Of a DNA stretch of 48,474 bases, positions 21,360-31,239 are shown piece after piece. The notes under the pieces are model-generated. The model was not told the origin of the DNA. It saw nothing but the letters and a program-made list of their open reading frames with translations, and did not search any database. Position 1 is the stretch's first letter, and every line of letters starts with the position of its first letter. Source of the DNA: Thermoplasmatota archaeon (GTDB lineage Archaea; Thermoplasmatota; E2; DHVEG-1); the NCBI GenBank assembly GCA_022848765.1, contig JAJISJ010000002.1, positions 1-48,474 of the forward strand. Direction: 5' to 3'. A program made the translations under genes and the position numbers.

Positions 21360-21382
21360 TTATTATAAATATTTAATATTAT

Positions 21383-21979
21383 ATGAAATATAATAATTTT
21401 AATGAAATAAGAAATATACTATTTAATTCTAGTGTTGGTATTGCTGGATTAGGAGGTCTTGGATCAAACGCAGCAGTATCTCTCGCTCGTGCTGGAATAG
21501 GTCGTTTAGTATTAATCGATTTTGACATAATCGAAGAAGAAAATCTAAGTAGGCAATATTATTTTCTCGACCAAATTGGTAAGAGTAAAGTAGAAGCGAT
21601 TGAAGAAAATATTAAAAGAATAAATCCAGAGATTGAATTAGAATTACATAAATTAGAATTAAAAAAGGGATCTATGTCAGAATTATTTTCTAATGTAGAT
21701 GTAATAATTGAGGCATTAGATGATGCTAAAATAAAAACAGAGTTTATTGAGGAAATATTATTAACACTTCCAAATAAATCAATTGTATCAGCATCAGGAG
21801 TTACAGGTTATGGAAATTCAGATAGACTTGAAACAAAAAAATTAGGTAAATTATATTTATGCTATGACGCTAAAGCATTATCGAGTGAAGACGATATGCT
21901 TTATGCCCCGCGTGTTTGTTTAATTGCTAATTGGGAAGCAAATTTAGCAATCGAAATATTATTGGATGAAAGTCAATGA
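21383..21979 (+). CDS. ThiF-family sulfur-carrier adenylyltransferase
   Basis: GIAGLGGLGSNAAVSLARAGIGRLVLIDFDIIEEENLSRQYY, VDVIIEALDDAKIK. Confidence 0.9.
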   Translation: MKYNNFNEIRNILFNSSVGIAGLGGLGSNAAVSLARAGIGRLVLIDFDIIEEENLSRQYYFLDQIGKSKVEAIEENIKRINPEIELELHKLELKKGSMSELFSNVDVIIEALDDAKIKTEFIEEILLTLPNKSIVSASGVTGYGNSDRLETKKLGKLYLCYDAKALSSEDDMLYAPRVCLIANWEANLAIEILLDESQ

Positions 21980-22176
21980 CAATAGAAGTGAATGGTAGAA
22001 AAATTGATTGGATTGAGAATGAATCTGTAACAAAATTGTTAAAAAGAATGAAATACACCTTTCCATTGGTTGTTGTAAAAATAAATGATAAAATTGTTTT
22101 AAGAAGTGATTTTAAAATAAAAGTTATTCCTGATAATTCAAATATTGATGTTATACATATGATAAGTGGTGGATAA
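21976..22176 (+). CDS. ThiS/MoaD-like ubiquitin-fold sulfur carrier
   Basis: 66 aa MTIEVNGRKIDW... ending in the diglycine HMISGG; overlaps the thiF-like gene by 4 nt. Confidence 0.88.
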   Translation: MTIEVNGRKIDWIENESVTKLLKRMKYTFPLVVVKINDKIVLRSDFKIKVIPDNSNIDVIHMISGG

Positions 22177-22191
22177 AAAATAATTTAATAT

Positions 22192-23115
22192 TCATACTAT
22201 TGAATTCGAAACTGTTATAATCGAAAAACTTATCGCAAATAAAAAATAAGTCAAATACATTAATGTCCATGCAGAAGTATTTTCAAGAAATTTCCTTTTT
22301 GAATTATCTCTAACCATTAAATAAAATATTAAATACCCCGGAATAGAAAAAATAGTTAAAAACCAATAATAGGATTCAAATATACCATTATTAATTAATA
22401 TTGGAATAATAATAAATGGAAAAAATAGAAATGGAAAAGAAATGACTGCAGCTTTTTTATTTCCAAAAGTATTAATTAGAGTATGGGCTCCATTTATTTT
22501 ATCAGCTTCTTTATCAATTATATCTTTTGTAATAGACCCGCCAATTAAAAATAACATTGAAATAAATCCAATAGATATTGGCAACAATTGCAAATTATAA
22601 TTAAAAACACTCCAAGATGCTAAAACTCCTAAAAAACCTCTAGGGATTGCTACCCATAATTGATTAAAAAATAAGAAATTTTTCATTCTTGGAGGAATTG
22701 AGTATGTTATTGTAAAAATTGAAATGAATACCACATATAAGGTAAAAACCATATTTATTAATGTTGAAAGATATAATGCAGATAGATATAATATTATTGA
22801 AAGAATGCAGGCTTCTTTTATACTTACAAATCCTTGCGGAATGGGTCTATATGATTTTGAGATCATATCTGATTTAATATCTGAAGCTTGGTTTAATGAA
22901 TTTGAAGCTGCATTTAATATTGATAAGCATAAACTTGCTGGTAATATTGTATTCCAAAATACTGAATATATATCATATCTTCCTAAATAATAAAAACTTG
23001 AAATCATTATAGATATCGAGACAATAATTGGAGCTAATAATGTAAAAGGTCGAATTAAACTAATAAATCCTTTAACTCGATTTATAAAAATTGGTTTAAA
23101 CAAATAATAAGTCAT
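22192..23115 (-). CDS. UbiA-family prenyltransferase
   Basis: Two Asp-rich motifs, NSLNQASDIKSDMISKSYRPIPQG and DIIDKEADKINGAHTLI; multi-pass membrane protein. Confidence 0.88.
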   Translation of the reverse strand: MTYYLFKPIFINRVKGFISLIRPFTLLAPIIVSISIMISSFYYLGRYDIYSVFWNTILPASLCLSILNAASNSLNQASDIKSDMISKSYRPIPQGFVSIKEACILSIILYLSALYLSTLINMVFTLYVVFISIFTITYSIPPRMKNFLFFNQLWVAIPRGFLGVLASWSVFNYNLQLLPISIGFISMLFLIGGSITKDIIDKEADKINGAHTLINTFGNKKAAVISFPFLFFPFIIIPILINNGIFESYYWFLTIFSIPGYLIFYLMVRDNSKRKFLENTSAWTLMYLTYFLFAISFSIITVSNSIV

Positions 23116-23255
23116 AAAAATATGTTTAGTATTGTTAGATTATAAACATTATTTAACAATCCTTATCAATTTAGTAAAATAAACTAAATATTAAAATAAA
23201 TAAGGATATTTGTATTCTTAAAATAATAAAAATTTTGAAAAAAGGATGAAAAATA

Positions 23256-23834
23256 ATGTCAGAATTCAGAGGATTTATTGCAATAGACATCAATACTAAT
23301 AATAATATTGAAAAATTTGTGAAAGAGTTAAAAAATTCAGGTGCAATTATTAAGCTAGTTGAATTAAAAAATATTCATATAACAATAAAATTTCTTGGCA
23401 AAATAAGTGATAATATTATAGAAAAAATCGAAGATATTATAAAAAATGCTACAAATAGTATTCAACCTTTTCAAATTAAACTAGAAGGAACAGGTGTTTT
23501 TCCAAATCAGGATTATATAAAAATTATTTGGATAGGTATAAAAAAAACAGAAATTCTCAAAAATATTACTAAAAAAATTGAATATGGTTTAAATAATTTA
23601 AATTTTGTAAATAAAACGCAAGAATTTTCTCCCCATATCACAATTGGCCGAGTTAAATCTGCTAAGGATAAGGATAAAATATTAGAAATAATTGAAAAAT
23701 ATAAAAATACAAAATTTTCAGAAATTTTAATTGATTCAATAAAACTAAAAAAAAGTGAATTAACTTCAAAAGGACCAATTTATACAGATTTAATTAAAGT
23801 AGATTTTAATAAAGGAGTTGATAAATGTAACTAA
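23256..23834 (+). CDS. thpR: RNA 2',3'-cyclic phosphodiesterase (ThpR/LigT family)
   Basis: Two HxT motifs: NIHITIKFLG and SPHITIGRV. Confidence 0.95.
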   Translation: MSEFRGFIAIDINTNNNIEKFVKELKNSGAIIKLVELKNIHITIKFLGKISDNIIEKIEDIIKNATNSIQPFQIKLEGTGVFPNQDYIKIIWIGIKKTEILKNITKKIEYGLNNLNFVNKTQEFSPHITIGRVKSAKDKDKILEIIEKYKNTKFSEILIDSIKLKKSELTSKGPIYTDLIKVDFNKGVDKCN

Positions 23835-24606
23835 TTATTGGTTATTGATTCTTGTTTTATCTAACTTAATATTATATTTAATTTTCGACCACCTGTTAAT
23901 TCCAGAAAAAAAATGGATGCACAATATAATTAAATTTTTTGAAAATTCAAAAATTTATTTAAAATATATGATAATAATTGTAATTGTTGTTTCCATACAT
24001 CTTATTGAAGTTAATATAATAGATCAAATAATAACTGATTGGATTGGAATAGATTTTGCGAACACAATACAGAATATTGAAGGAAATATTGTTTATAATT
24101 TTTCAAAATTATGGCAATCATTTTTCGTCTATTTTTTTGTAATAATCTATATAATTATTTATCCTTTTACACTTTGGTTTTCACCGTATTATTTTATTTT
24201 AAAAAAAAATAAAAAATCAATAGTGATCCTGGCATATGGTTTATTAATAATCTATATTTTTGCTATGCCATTTTATCTTTTTTTACCAGTAACTAATGTA
24301 TATACATTTTATAATCTAGATTCAACATTAAATAGTGTTATACCAAACATTGAAAGATTTTTTTATTTTACAACAACTCAAAATAATTGTTTTCCATCAT
24401 TACATGTAGCTATGTCAATATTAATAGCGCGTGCAGGATTATTAACAAAAAATAAATATTACTCATTTTTCTTAATTTTTTCAATGGTATCAGTTATAAT
24501 ATCTGTAATATATTTAGCAATACATTGGATAACAGATATAATATTTGGAATTATATTTGCTATTCTAGCAATACTCATATTGAATAAAACAATAACGGTT
24601 GATTAA
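23818..24606 (+). CDS. PAP2-superfamily membrane phosphatase/phosphotransferase (Aur1-like)
   Basis: NNCFPSLHVAMSILIARAG and AIHWITDIIFGI catalytic motifs, multi-pass; TTG start overlapping thpR by 17 nt. Confidence 0.82.
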   Translation: MINVTNYWLLILVLSNLILYLIFDHLLIPEKKWMHNIIKFFENSKIYLKYMIIIVIVVSIHLIEVNIIDQIITDWIGIDFANTIQNIEGNIVYNFSKLWQSFFVYFFVIIYIIIYPFTLWFSPYYFILKKNKKSIVILAYGLLIIYIFAMPFYLFLPVTNVYTFYNLDSTLNSVIPNIERFFYFTTTQNNCFPSLHVAMSILIARAGLLTKNKYYSFFLIFSMVSVIISVIYLAIHWITDIIFGIIFAILAILILNKTITVD

Positions 24607-24609
24607 AAA

Positions 24610-25977
24610 ATGAATGAAATGGAAAAAATTGATAAAGAAGTAATAAAAAATATTACACCCACTAAGAAAGAATACTATGAACTAAATAAAACAATAAATA
24701 GAATAAAAAATTTAATTAATCAAGAAATTAAAATTAGAAAATTACCTGCAAAAATTGAATTAGTAGGATCCACTGCAAAAAACACATACCTAAGAGATAA
24801 TTTAGATATTGATATTTTTTTATTATTTCCAACATCATATTCCAAGATTAAATTTTCAAAAAACTCAATTCTCATTGGGAAAAAAATCCTTATAAATTCA
24901 GAAGAATCCTATGCCGAACATCCTTATATAAGAGGTTATTATGAAAATTATAAAGTTGAAATAGTTCCATGTTATAAAATTGAAAAAGCATCTCAAAAAC
25001 TTTCTGCAGTAGATAGAACACCTTTACATACAAAATATATTAGAAAAAAATTAAAGGAATATCAAAAAAATGAGGTACGTCTTTTAAAACAATTTTTAAT
25101 TGGTATAGGGTGTTATGGTGCTGAAGCAGATGTTGAAGGTTTCTCTGGTTATTTATGTGAAATATTAATATTAGAATTTAGATCATTTAAAGATTTAGTT
25201 AAAAAAGCATCTAGTTGGAGTTATGGTGAAAAATTTTCTATAGATAAGATAAACATTCCCTTATTTGATACCCCCCTTACATTTATAGATCCTGTTGATT
25301 ATGAAAGAAATGTAGCTTCCGCTTTATCAAATGAAAAATTTGAACTTTTTATTTTTGCATGCAAAAAATATATTGAAAAACCGAGTACGAATTTTTTCTT
25401 CCCTAATAAAATAATTCCTTGGTCAATAAAAAAAATCAAAAACGAAATTAAAAAACAAGATGCTTTATTCATTGGAGTTATATTACCCAAACCAGATATA
25501 ATAATTGAAAATTTATATCCACAAATAAGAAAAGCTGCAAAATCAATATCAGTTACATCAAAAAAATATGGATTTAAGATATCAGATGTTTTATATCATA
25601 TCGAAGAAATAAAAAATGAAATCTTTATCATATTAAAATTAGATAAAAAACCTCTTTCAGAAACATATGAACATATGGGACCACCTGTTAAACATAAAAA
25701 AAATGTTAAAAGTTTTTTTGAAAAATGGGAAAATAATAAAAAAACAATAAAAAAACCATATGAGAAAAATGATAGGATTTTTGTTGAAATAAAACGGGAT
25801 TATATTGATATTAAGGATTTTTTACGTAATAATCTTGATGAATTAAGTTTAGGAAAACATCTTGATAAAATTGATAACGAAAAAATATATATTGTTGATT
25901 ATGAAAAAATCATAACAGATAATCTTAGCTGTTTTTGGACGAAATATCTAGATGGAAAGATGAGATGGGAAAGATGA
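24610..25977 (+). CDS. cca: archaeal CCA-adding tRNA nucleotidyltransferase (class I)
   Basis: ELVGSTAKNTYLRDNLDIDIFLLFP, VEIVPCYKI, DRTPLHTKY, GFSGYLCEIL. Confidence 0.97.
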   Translation: MNEMEKIDKEVIKNITPTKKEYYELNKTINRIKNLINQEIKIRKLPAKIELVGSTAKNTYLRDNLDIDIFLLFPTSYSKIKFSKNSILIGKKILINSEESYAEHPYIRGYYENYKVEIVPCYKIEKASQKLSAVDRTPLHTKYIRKKLKEYQKNEVRLLKQFLIGIGCYGAEADVEGFSGYLCEILILEFRSFKDLVKKASSWSYGEKFSIDKINIPLFDTPLTFIDPVDYERNVASALSNEKFELFIFACKKYIEKPSTNFFFPNKIIPWSIKKIKNEIKKQDALFIGVILPKPDIIIENLYPQIRKAAKSISVTSKKYGFKISDVLYHIEEIKNEIFIILKLDKKPLSETYEHMGPPVKHKKNVKSFFEKWENNKKTIKKPYEKNDRIFVEIKRDYIDIKDFLRNNLDELSLGKHLDKIDNEKIYIVDYEKIITDNLSCFWTKYLDGKMRWER

Positions 25978-26020
25978 ATTTTAATAATAAATCAGATGTA
26001 ATATTAAAAAAATTAAAACT

Positions 26021-26797
26021 ATGAAAAAAATTGGAGTATATACAAATAATTTTTCTTTATATCACGATTTATTAGAAGTTCTTAAAAGAAGAAAAATCCC
26101 GTATATTTCCTTATCTTCTAAAAAAAATATTTCAAATAAAATTGGTGTAATAATAACATCACACGATGAGCTTCATAATATTAAGTTAAAAAAAGTAATT
26201 GCAGCGGATATTTATGATAACCTTGATCAAGTTGTAGATATAGCAATTCAGACGATAGTTGGTAAAGATCTATATTCAAGATTAATTATTGGAATAGATC
26301 CAGGCGAAAAACCTGGAATAGCTTTAATTGCAGACGATATCATATTAAAAAAAACAAATGTAAATTCTCCAGAAATAATATTAGAATCTATTAAAAGATA
26401 TTTAAAAGAATACCCTTCAATTAGTACATTAATAAGGATAGGAGATGGATCTCTAATTCATCGAAATAGAATAATAAATCTGTTAATAGATCTAGATATT
26501 CCAATCGAAATTGTAAACGAAAAAAAAACTACTATAACTCAAAATAAAGGAAGATATAATAAAGATAGCGAAGCAGCAGCAGCTATTGCATTAATTAATG
26601 GTATTAAAGTTCAAAAAATGCAACCGATAAAAATTACCAGAGGAGATATCAAAAGAATTCAAGAAGAAAGTAGAAAAATTACGGAGGGTAAATTTTCAAT
26701 ATCTGAAAAAACCGCAATGTCTGTATTAAAAGGTAATATTAATTTATTGGATGCGATAGAATCTGATAGACTTTATAAAAAACCCAAACATTTATGA
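26021..26797 (+). CDS. predicted RNase H-fold (YqgF/RuvC-like, possibly DUF460-related) protein with extra N-terminal domain
   Basis: LIIGIDPGEKPGIALIAD, IRIGDGS, VNEKKTT (compare YqgF DERxTT), KDSEAAAAIALI. Confidence 0.65.
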   Translation: MKKIGVYTNNFSLYHDLLEVLKRRKIPYISLSSKKNISNKIGVIITSHDELHNIKLKKVIAADIYDNLDQVVDIAIQTIVGKDLYSRLIIGIDPGEKPGIALIADDIILKKTNVNSPEIILESIKRYLKEYPSISTLIRIGDGSLIHRNRIINLLIDLDIPIEIVNEKKTTITQNKGRYNKDSEAAAAIALINGIKVQKMQPIKITRGDIKRIQEESRKITEGKFSISEKTAMSVLKGNINLLDAIESDRLYKKPKHL

Positions 26798-26828
26798 ATT
26801 TATCATATATGCGCATTTGGATACAATA

Positions 26829-28379
26829 ATGAATGTAAAAAGAGCCTTAGTTAGTGTTTCAAATAAAGGGGATATAATTGAATTTATAAAGGGTTTAGAA
26901 AGACTTAATATTGAAATAATTTCGACAGGCGGAACAGCAAATTTTTTAAAAAAATCAAATATAAAAATTAAAGAAGTATCAGAATTAACAAATTTTCCTG
27001 AGATGTTAAATGGGAGAGTAAAAACACTACATCCAATAATATATGCAGGTATATTAGCAATTAGGGAAAATAAAAAACACATGGATACTATAAATAAACA
27101 CAAGATAAAACCAATTGACATAGTTATATGTAATCTATACCCTTTTGAAGAGACAATAAAAAAACAAAACATAACATGGCAGGAGGTTATTGAAAATATT
27201 GATATTGGAGGTCCTACATTAATTCGAGCTGCAGCAAAAAATTACAAAGATGTTATTGTTGTGACAAATACAAAACAATATGATCCTATATTAAAATCTT
27301 TGAAATTAAACGGAAATTTAAACATTAAAGAAAGGGAAAAACTTGCTATTGAAGCATTTACTCACACATCAATATATGATTCAATAATCTCCAATTATTT
27401 TAGAGAAAAATTAGATAATGAAAGATTCCCTAATGAAAAAGTAATAGCATTAAAAAAATTAATATCAATGAGATATGGTGAAAATCCTCATCAAAAAGGA
27501 ATTTTATATAAATCAATACCTGAAATTCTTGAACCTTGCATTTCAAATTCAGTAAAACTACAAGGCAAAGACCTCTCATATAATAACATTTTAGATAGTG
27601 ATTGTGCTATTGAATGTATTAAAGAATTTGATGATCCAACTTGTGTGATAATAAAACATGCAACCCCTTGTGGTATTGCAAGTCATCATAATTTATTGAA
27701 TGCATGGTATGATGCTTATGCAACTGATACATATTCACCATTTGGTGGAATAGTATCATTTAATAGAGAAGTTAATGGGATTATTGCAAAAGAACTTTCA
27801 AAAATATTTTTAGAAGTTATTATTGCACCAGCATATTCAAAAGATGCATTAAAAATATTTAGTGAAAAAAAGAATTTGAGACTAATAATGTTAAAAGATT
27901 TAGATAAAAAAATTATTAGAAAAGGATTTGTAATAAAAAGTATTGTAGGTGGTTTTTTATCTCAAGAAAGAGATATAAAAATTATTAACAAAAATGATTG
28001 GAAAATTGTTACAAAAAAAATACCAAACAAAAATGAATTAAAATCTATGGAATTTGCAGTAAAATGTGTTAAACATATAAAATCAAATTCAGTGGTTTTT
28101 GTTAAAGATACTAAAACTGTTGCAATTGGTGGAGGTCAAACCGCTAGAGTTGATGCAGCATGGATTGCAACGCATAAAGGAAAAACAAATATTAATAATT
28201 CAATAATGGCAAGTGATGCCTTCTTTCCATTTAGAGATGGAATAGACGTAGCTGCTGAAGCTGGAGTTAAAGCAATAATTCAACCTGGAGGTTCAATCCG
28301 TGATGATGAGGTAATAAATGCAGCAAATGAACATGATATTTCAATGGTATTTTCAGGACAAAGATACTTTAGACATTAA
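26829..28379 (+). CDS. purH: bifunctional AICAR transformylase/IMP cyclohydrolase
   Basis: RALVSVSNKGDI, ISTGGTANFL, GRVKTLHPIIYAGIL, IKHATPCGIA, QPGGSIRDDEVI, GQRYFRH end. ORF opens at 26817; MNVKRAL at 26829 is the likelier start. Confidence 0.97.
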   Translation: MNVKRALVSVSNKGDIIEFIKGLERLNIEIISTGGTANFLKKSNIKIKEVSELTNFPEMLNGRVKTLHPIIYAGILAIRENKKHMDTINKHKIKPIDIVICNLYPFEETIKKQNITWQEVIENIDIGGPTLIRAAAKNYKDVIVVTNTKQYDPILKSLKLNGNLNIKEREKLAIEAFTHTSIYDSIISNYFREKLDNERFPNEKVIALKKLISMRYGENPHQKGILYKSIPEILEPCISNSVKLQGKDLSYNNILDSDCAIECIKEFDDPTCVIIKHATPCGIASHHNLLNAWYDAYATDTYSPFGGIVSFNREVNGIIAKELSKIFLEVIIAPAYSKDALKIFSEKKNLRLIMLKDLDKKIIRKGFVIKSIVGGFLSQERDIKIINKNDWKIVTKKIPNKNELKSMEFAVKCVKHIKSNSVVFVKDTKTVAIGGGQTARVDAAWIATHKGKTNINNSIMASDAFFPFRDGIDVAAEAGVKAIIQPGGSIRDDEVINAANEHDISMVFSGQRYFRH

Positions 28380-28420
28380 AATACCAAATTTCATAAAATA
28401 AAAATTTATATAGAATATAT

Positions 28421-30202
28421 ATGGATTTAATAATAAAAGCAAGAGATGGCCCAGCTAGAATTTGTGCAATGCAAATTAATCAAAATACAGTAATAACACC
28501 AAATATTTTATTTTTAAAAACATCTCGATTTAAAATCCCTGAATCTGCAGATATTTTATTAACCTCAAAAAACAAAAATACAAAAAAGACCCCAATTAAA
28601 TTAAAAAATATTTATAAAAAAGATATTAGAGATATTGTTAGTATAGGAATACCAAATTCAAAGTATTTTAATAATTCGTTTAATATTGTTTATAGCGATA
28701 AGAATATCCAAAAAATAAATAAAAAGGAAAATATTTTATTTATAATTGGAAATTCATTAAATATATCAAAAAAACAAACGGAATTTGTGAATTTAATCGT
28801 TAAATTAAGAGAAAAAATTGGATATAAAAATTTAATATATTTACCAACCATTGTTGATCTTTCTAATCTTTCATTATTTACCTATATGGGTATTGATCTA
28901 TTTGATAGTACATCTGCAATTATTACAGCAAGAAAAAATAATTTATTTTTTTCATCAGGTAATCAAAATATAAATGAAATGAGGCAAATTCCTTGTAGTT
29001 GTAACTATTGTAAGAATTATAGAGATAACCCTTCATCAATGCCTTTTGAAAAAATTCTTAAACATAACTATGAATTATTACTAAATGAAATTAAATGCAT
29101 AAGAAATCATATATTTAATGGATCTTTAAGAGATCTCATAGAAATAAGATCAAAAACCAATGTTAATTCAACAGCTTTATTAAGAATTTTAGATGATAAA
29201 CATTACAGTTATATTGAAGAAAAAACACCAATAATAAAAAAGAAAAAATTAATCGTAACAACTAAAGAAGCTCTAAATAGAGTTGAAATTAAGAGATTTC
29301 AAGAAAGAATAATTGATAGATATAAAAAACCAGATAGTTCAAAAATACTTTTACTTCTACCATGTTCTGCAAAAAAACCTTATTCCTTTTCAAAATCTCA
29401 TAAAAAATTTAGAGAGAAAATATTTAATTTAGAAAATCCCCATATTATACATGAAATAATTATAACTTCCCCTATGGGTATAGTACCAAGGGAGCTTGAA
29501 TTGATTTATCCTGCTTCAAATTATGATATTCCCGTAACAGGGTTGTGGGATGAAGAAGAAAAAAAAATAATTTTAACTTTGCTGAAAAATTATTTAATAA
29601 AAAACAAATATGATAAAATTATTTTACATCTTCCAAAGAATATAAGAGAATTTATATCGGTTATTGTTAGTAATTCAATAAACACAGAAGTTGTTGGCAA
29701 TATCACATCTAAAGAATCTTTAAACTCATTATATAATGTTTTAAAGGAAGTAAGTAAAAATTATCCAAGGGTTAATTTCGAAAAAAGGAAAATTGAAAAT
29801 ATTGAATCTATTTTATCTTATCAATTTAACAAAAATATGGCTAAAACATTAATTGAAGATTGTAAAATAAAAGGACGATACCCTTATCAAAAAATATTTA
29901 ATAAAAATTTTCAATTGGGGATGTTAACAAAAGAAAGAGGTTTTATTTCTTTAACCACTTATGGTGCTAAAAGGATTTTCAATTCAAATAGATATTGTAT
30001 AGAAATATTTGATGATTTCTTATTAAAAGGATCTTTATTTGCACCGGGCATAAAAAAGGCAGATAAAGATATAAGAATTGGCGACGAGGTTTTAATTATT
30101 AGAAATGAAAAATTATGTGGGGTAGGAGTTGCTCAATTGAATGGAATTGACATGATGGAATTAAATTATGGAGAAGCAGTGAAAGTAAGACATAAAGTAT
30201 AA
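28421..30202 (+). CDS. arcS: archaeosine synthase (TGT-like domain, DUF5591-like segment, C-terminal PUA)
   Basis: RDGPARICAMQI, CSCNYCKNYRDNP...LLKHNYELLLNEI-type TGT segment, ILLLLPCSAKKPYSFSKSHKKFREKI, PUA-like tail LFAPGIKKADKDIRIGDEVLI...GVGVAQLNGIDM. Confidence 0.88.
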   Translation: MDLIIKARDGPARICAMQINQNTVITPNILFLKTSRFKIPESADILLTSKNKNTKKTPIKLKNIYKKDIRDIVSIGIPNSKYFNNSFNIVYSDKNIQKINKKENILFIIGNSLNISKKQTEFVNLIVKLREKIGYKNLIYLPTIVDLSNLSLFTYMGIDLFDSTSAIITARKNNLFFSSGNQNINEMRQIPCSCNYCKNYRDNPSSMPFEKILKHNYELLLNEIKCIRNHIFNGSLRDLIEIRSKTNVNSTALLRILDDKHYSYIEEKTPIIKKKKLIVTTKEALNRVEIKRFQERIIDRYKKPDSSKILLLLPCSAKKPYSFSKSHKKFREKIFNLENPHIIHEIIITSPMGIVPRELELIYPASNYDIPVTGLWDEEEKKIILTLLKNYLIKNKYDKIILHLPKNIREFISVIVSNSINTEVVGNITSKESLNSLYNVLKEVSKNYPRVNFEKRKIENIESILSYQFNKNMAKTLIEDCKIKGRYPYQKIFNKNFQLGMLTKERGFISLTTYGAKRIFNSNRYCIEIFDDFLLKGSLFAPGIKKADKDIRIGDEVLIIRNEKLCGVGVAQLNGIDMMELNYGEAVKVRHKV

Positions 30203-30229
30203 AAAAATTATAAAGATAACAAGATTAAA

Positions 30230-30742
30230 ATGGAAAAAATAAAACCAATAATTCATCTCTCTAGTTATATTGCAGAAAGTTCAATAATTATCGGGAATGT
30301 AAAGATTGGGAGAAATTGTGGAATTTTTCCAAATGCAGTAATAAGAGGAGATCAGAATTCTATATACATTGATGATGGAACAAATATTCAAGATTGTTGT
30401 GTTATTCATACGGATAAAGAACATATTGTAAGAATTGGAAAAAATGTATCAATAGGACATGGAGCTGTTGTTCATGGGGCAATAATAGATGACAACTGCT
30501 TAATAGGTATGAATGTGACAATTTTAAATGGAGTTCACATCGAAGAAGGTGTAATAATTGGTGCTAATGCTTTGGTTAAGTCTGATGAGGTAATTCCAAA
30601 GAATAGTCTAGTAGTTGGTGTACCTGGTAAAGTAGTAAAACAAGATGAAAAATTTAAAGAAATAATAATAAAAAATGCAAAAACATATAAAGAAATTTCA
30701 AAAAAATATTTAGATGGGGGATATTATTTTTATAATAGATGA
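30230..30742 (+). CDS. gamma-carbonic anhydrase-like hexapeptide-repeat protein
   Basis: Left-handed beta-helix repeats; His ligands in CVIHTDKEH and SIGHGAVVHG. Confidence 0.92.
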   Translation: MEKIKPIIHLSSYIAESSIIIGNVKIGRNCGIFPNAVIRGDQNSIYIDDGTNIQDCCVIHTDKEHIVRIGKNVSIGHGAVVHGAIIDDNCLIGMNVTILNGVHIEEGVIIGANALVKSDEVIPKNSLVVGVPGKVVKQDEKFKEIIIKNAKTYKEISKKYLDGGYYFYNR

Positions 30743-30750
30743 TTAAATAA

Positions 30751-31239
30751 TTATTTATTTTTTTTCTTTAATTTTATACGCGTATATTCTAATAATCCTC
30801 CAGAGTTTTGGATTTCTGTAATTTCTTTAGGTAATTTTGGAAAAGAAAAATTTTTCTTATTAATTTTAATGATACCTTTGATTAAATTTAATTCAATAGA
30901 ATCATTTCCTGAAAAAGCTTTTACAAAATCTGGAGATTCTATTAAAACAAGGCCCTGATTGATCGATGCTCTATAAAAAATTCTCGCAAAACTTTCTGCA
31001 ATAATTGCTTTAATTCCAACTGCTTTTAAACCAATAACGGGTTGCTCACGGGAACTACCACATCCAAAATTTTTTCCAGCTATAATTATATCTCCTTTTT
31101 TAACATCTTTTGAAAAAGAAGAATCTAAGTCTTCTAAGAGATGTGGGATAATCTCATCTGCAGTACTACATGAATATGTATATTTACCAGGAAACAACAT
31201 ATCAGTATTTACATTGTCACCATATCTCCATATTTTCAT
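30751..31239 (-). CDS. leuD: 3-isopropylmalate dehydratase-family small subunit
   Basis: MKIWRYGDNVNTDMLFPGKYT, GKNFGCGSSREQPVIGLKAVGIKAIIAESFARIFYRASINQGL. Confidence 0.92.
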   Translation of the reverse strand: MKIWRYGDNVNTDMLFPGKYTYSCSTADEIIPHLLEDLDSSFSKDVKKGDIIIAGKNFGCGSSREQPVIGLKAVGIKAIIAESFARIFYRASINQGLVLIESPDFVKAFSGNDSIELNLIKGIIKINKKNFSFPKLPKEITEIQNSGGLLEYTRIKLKKKNK

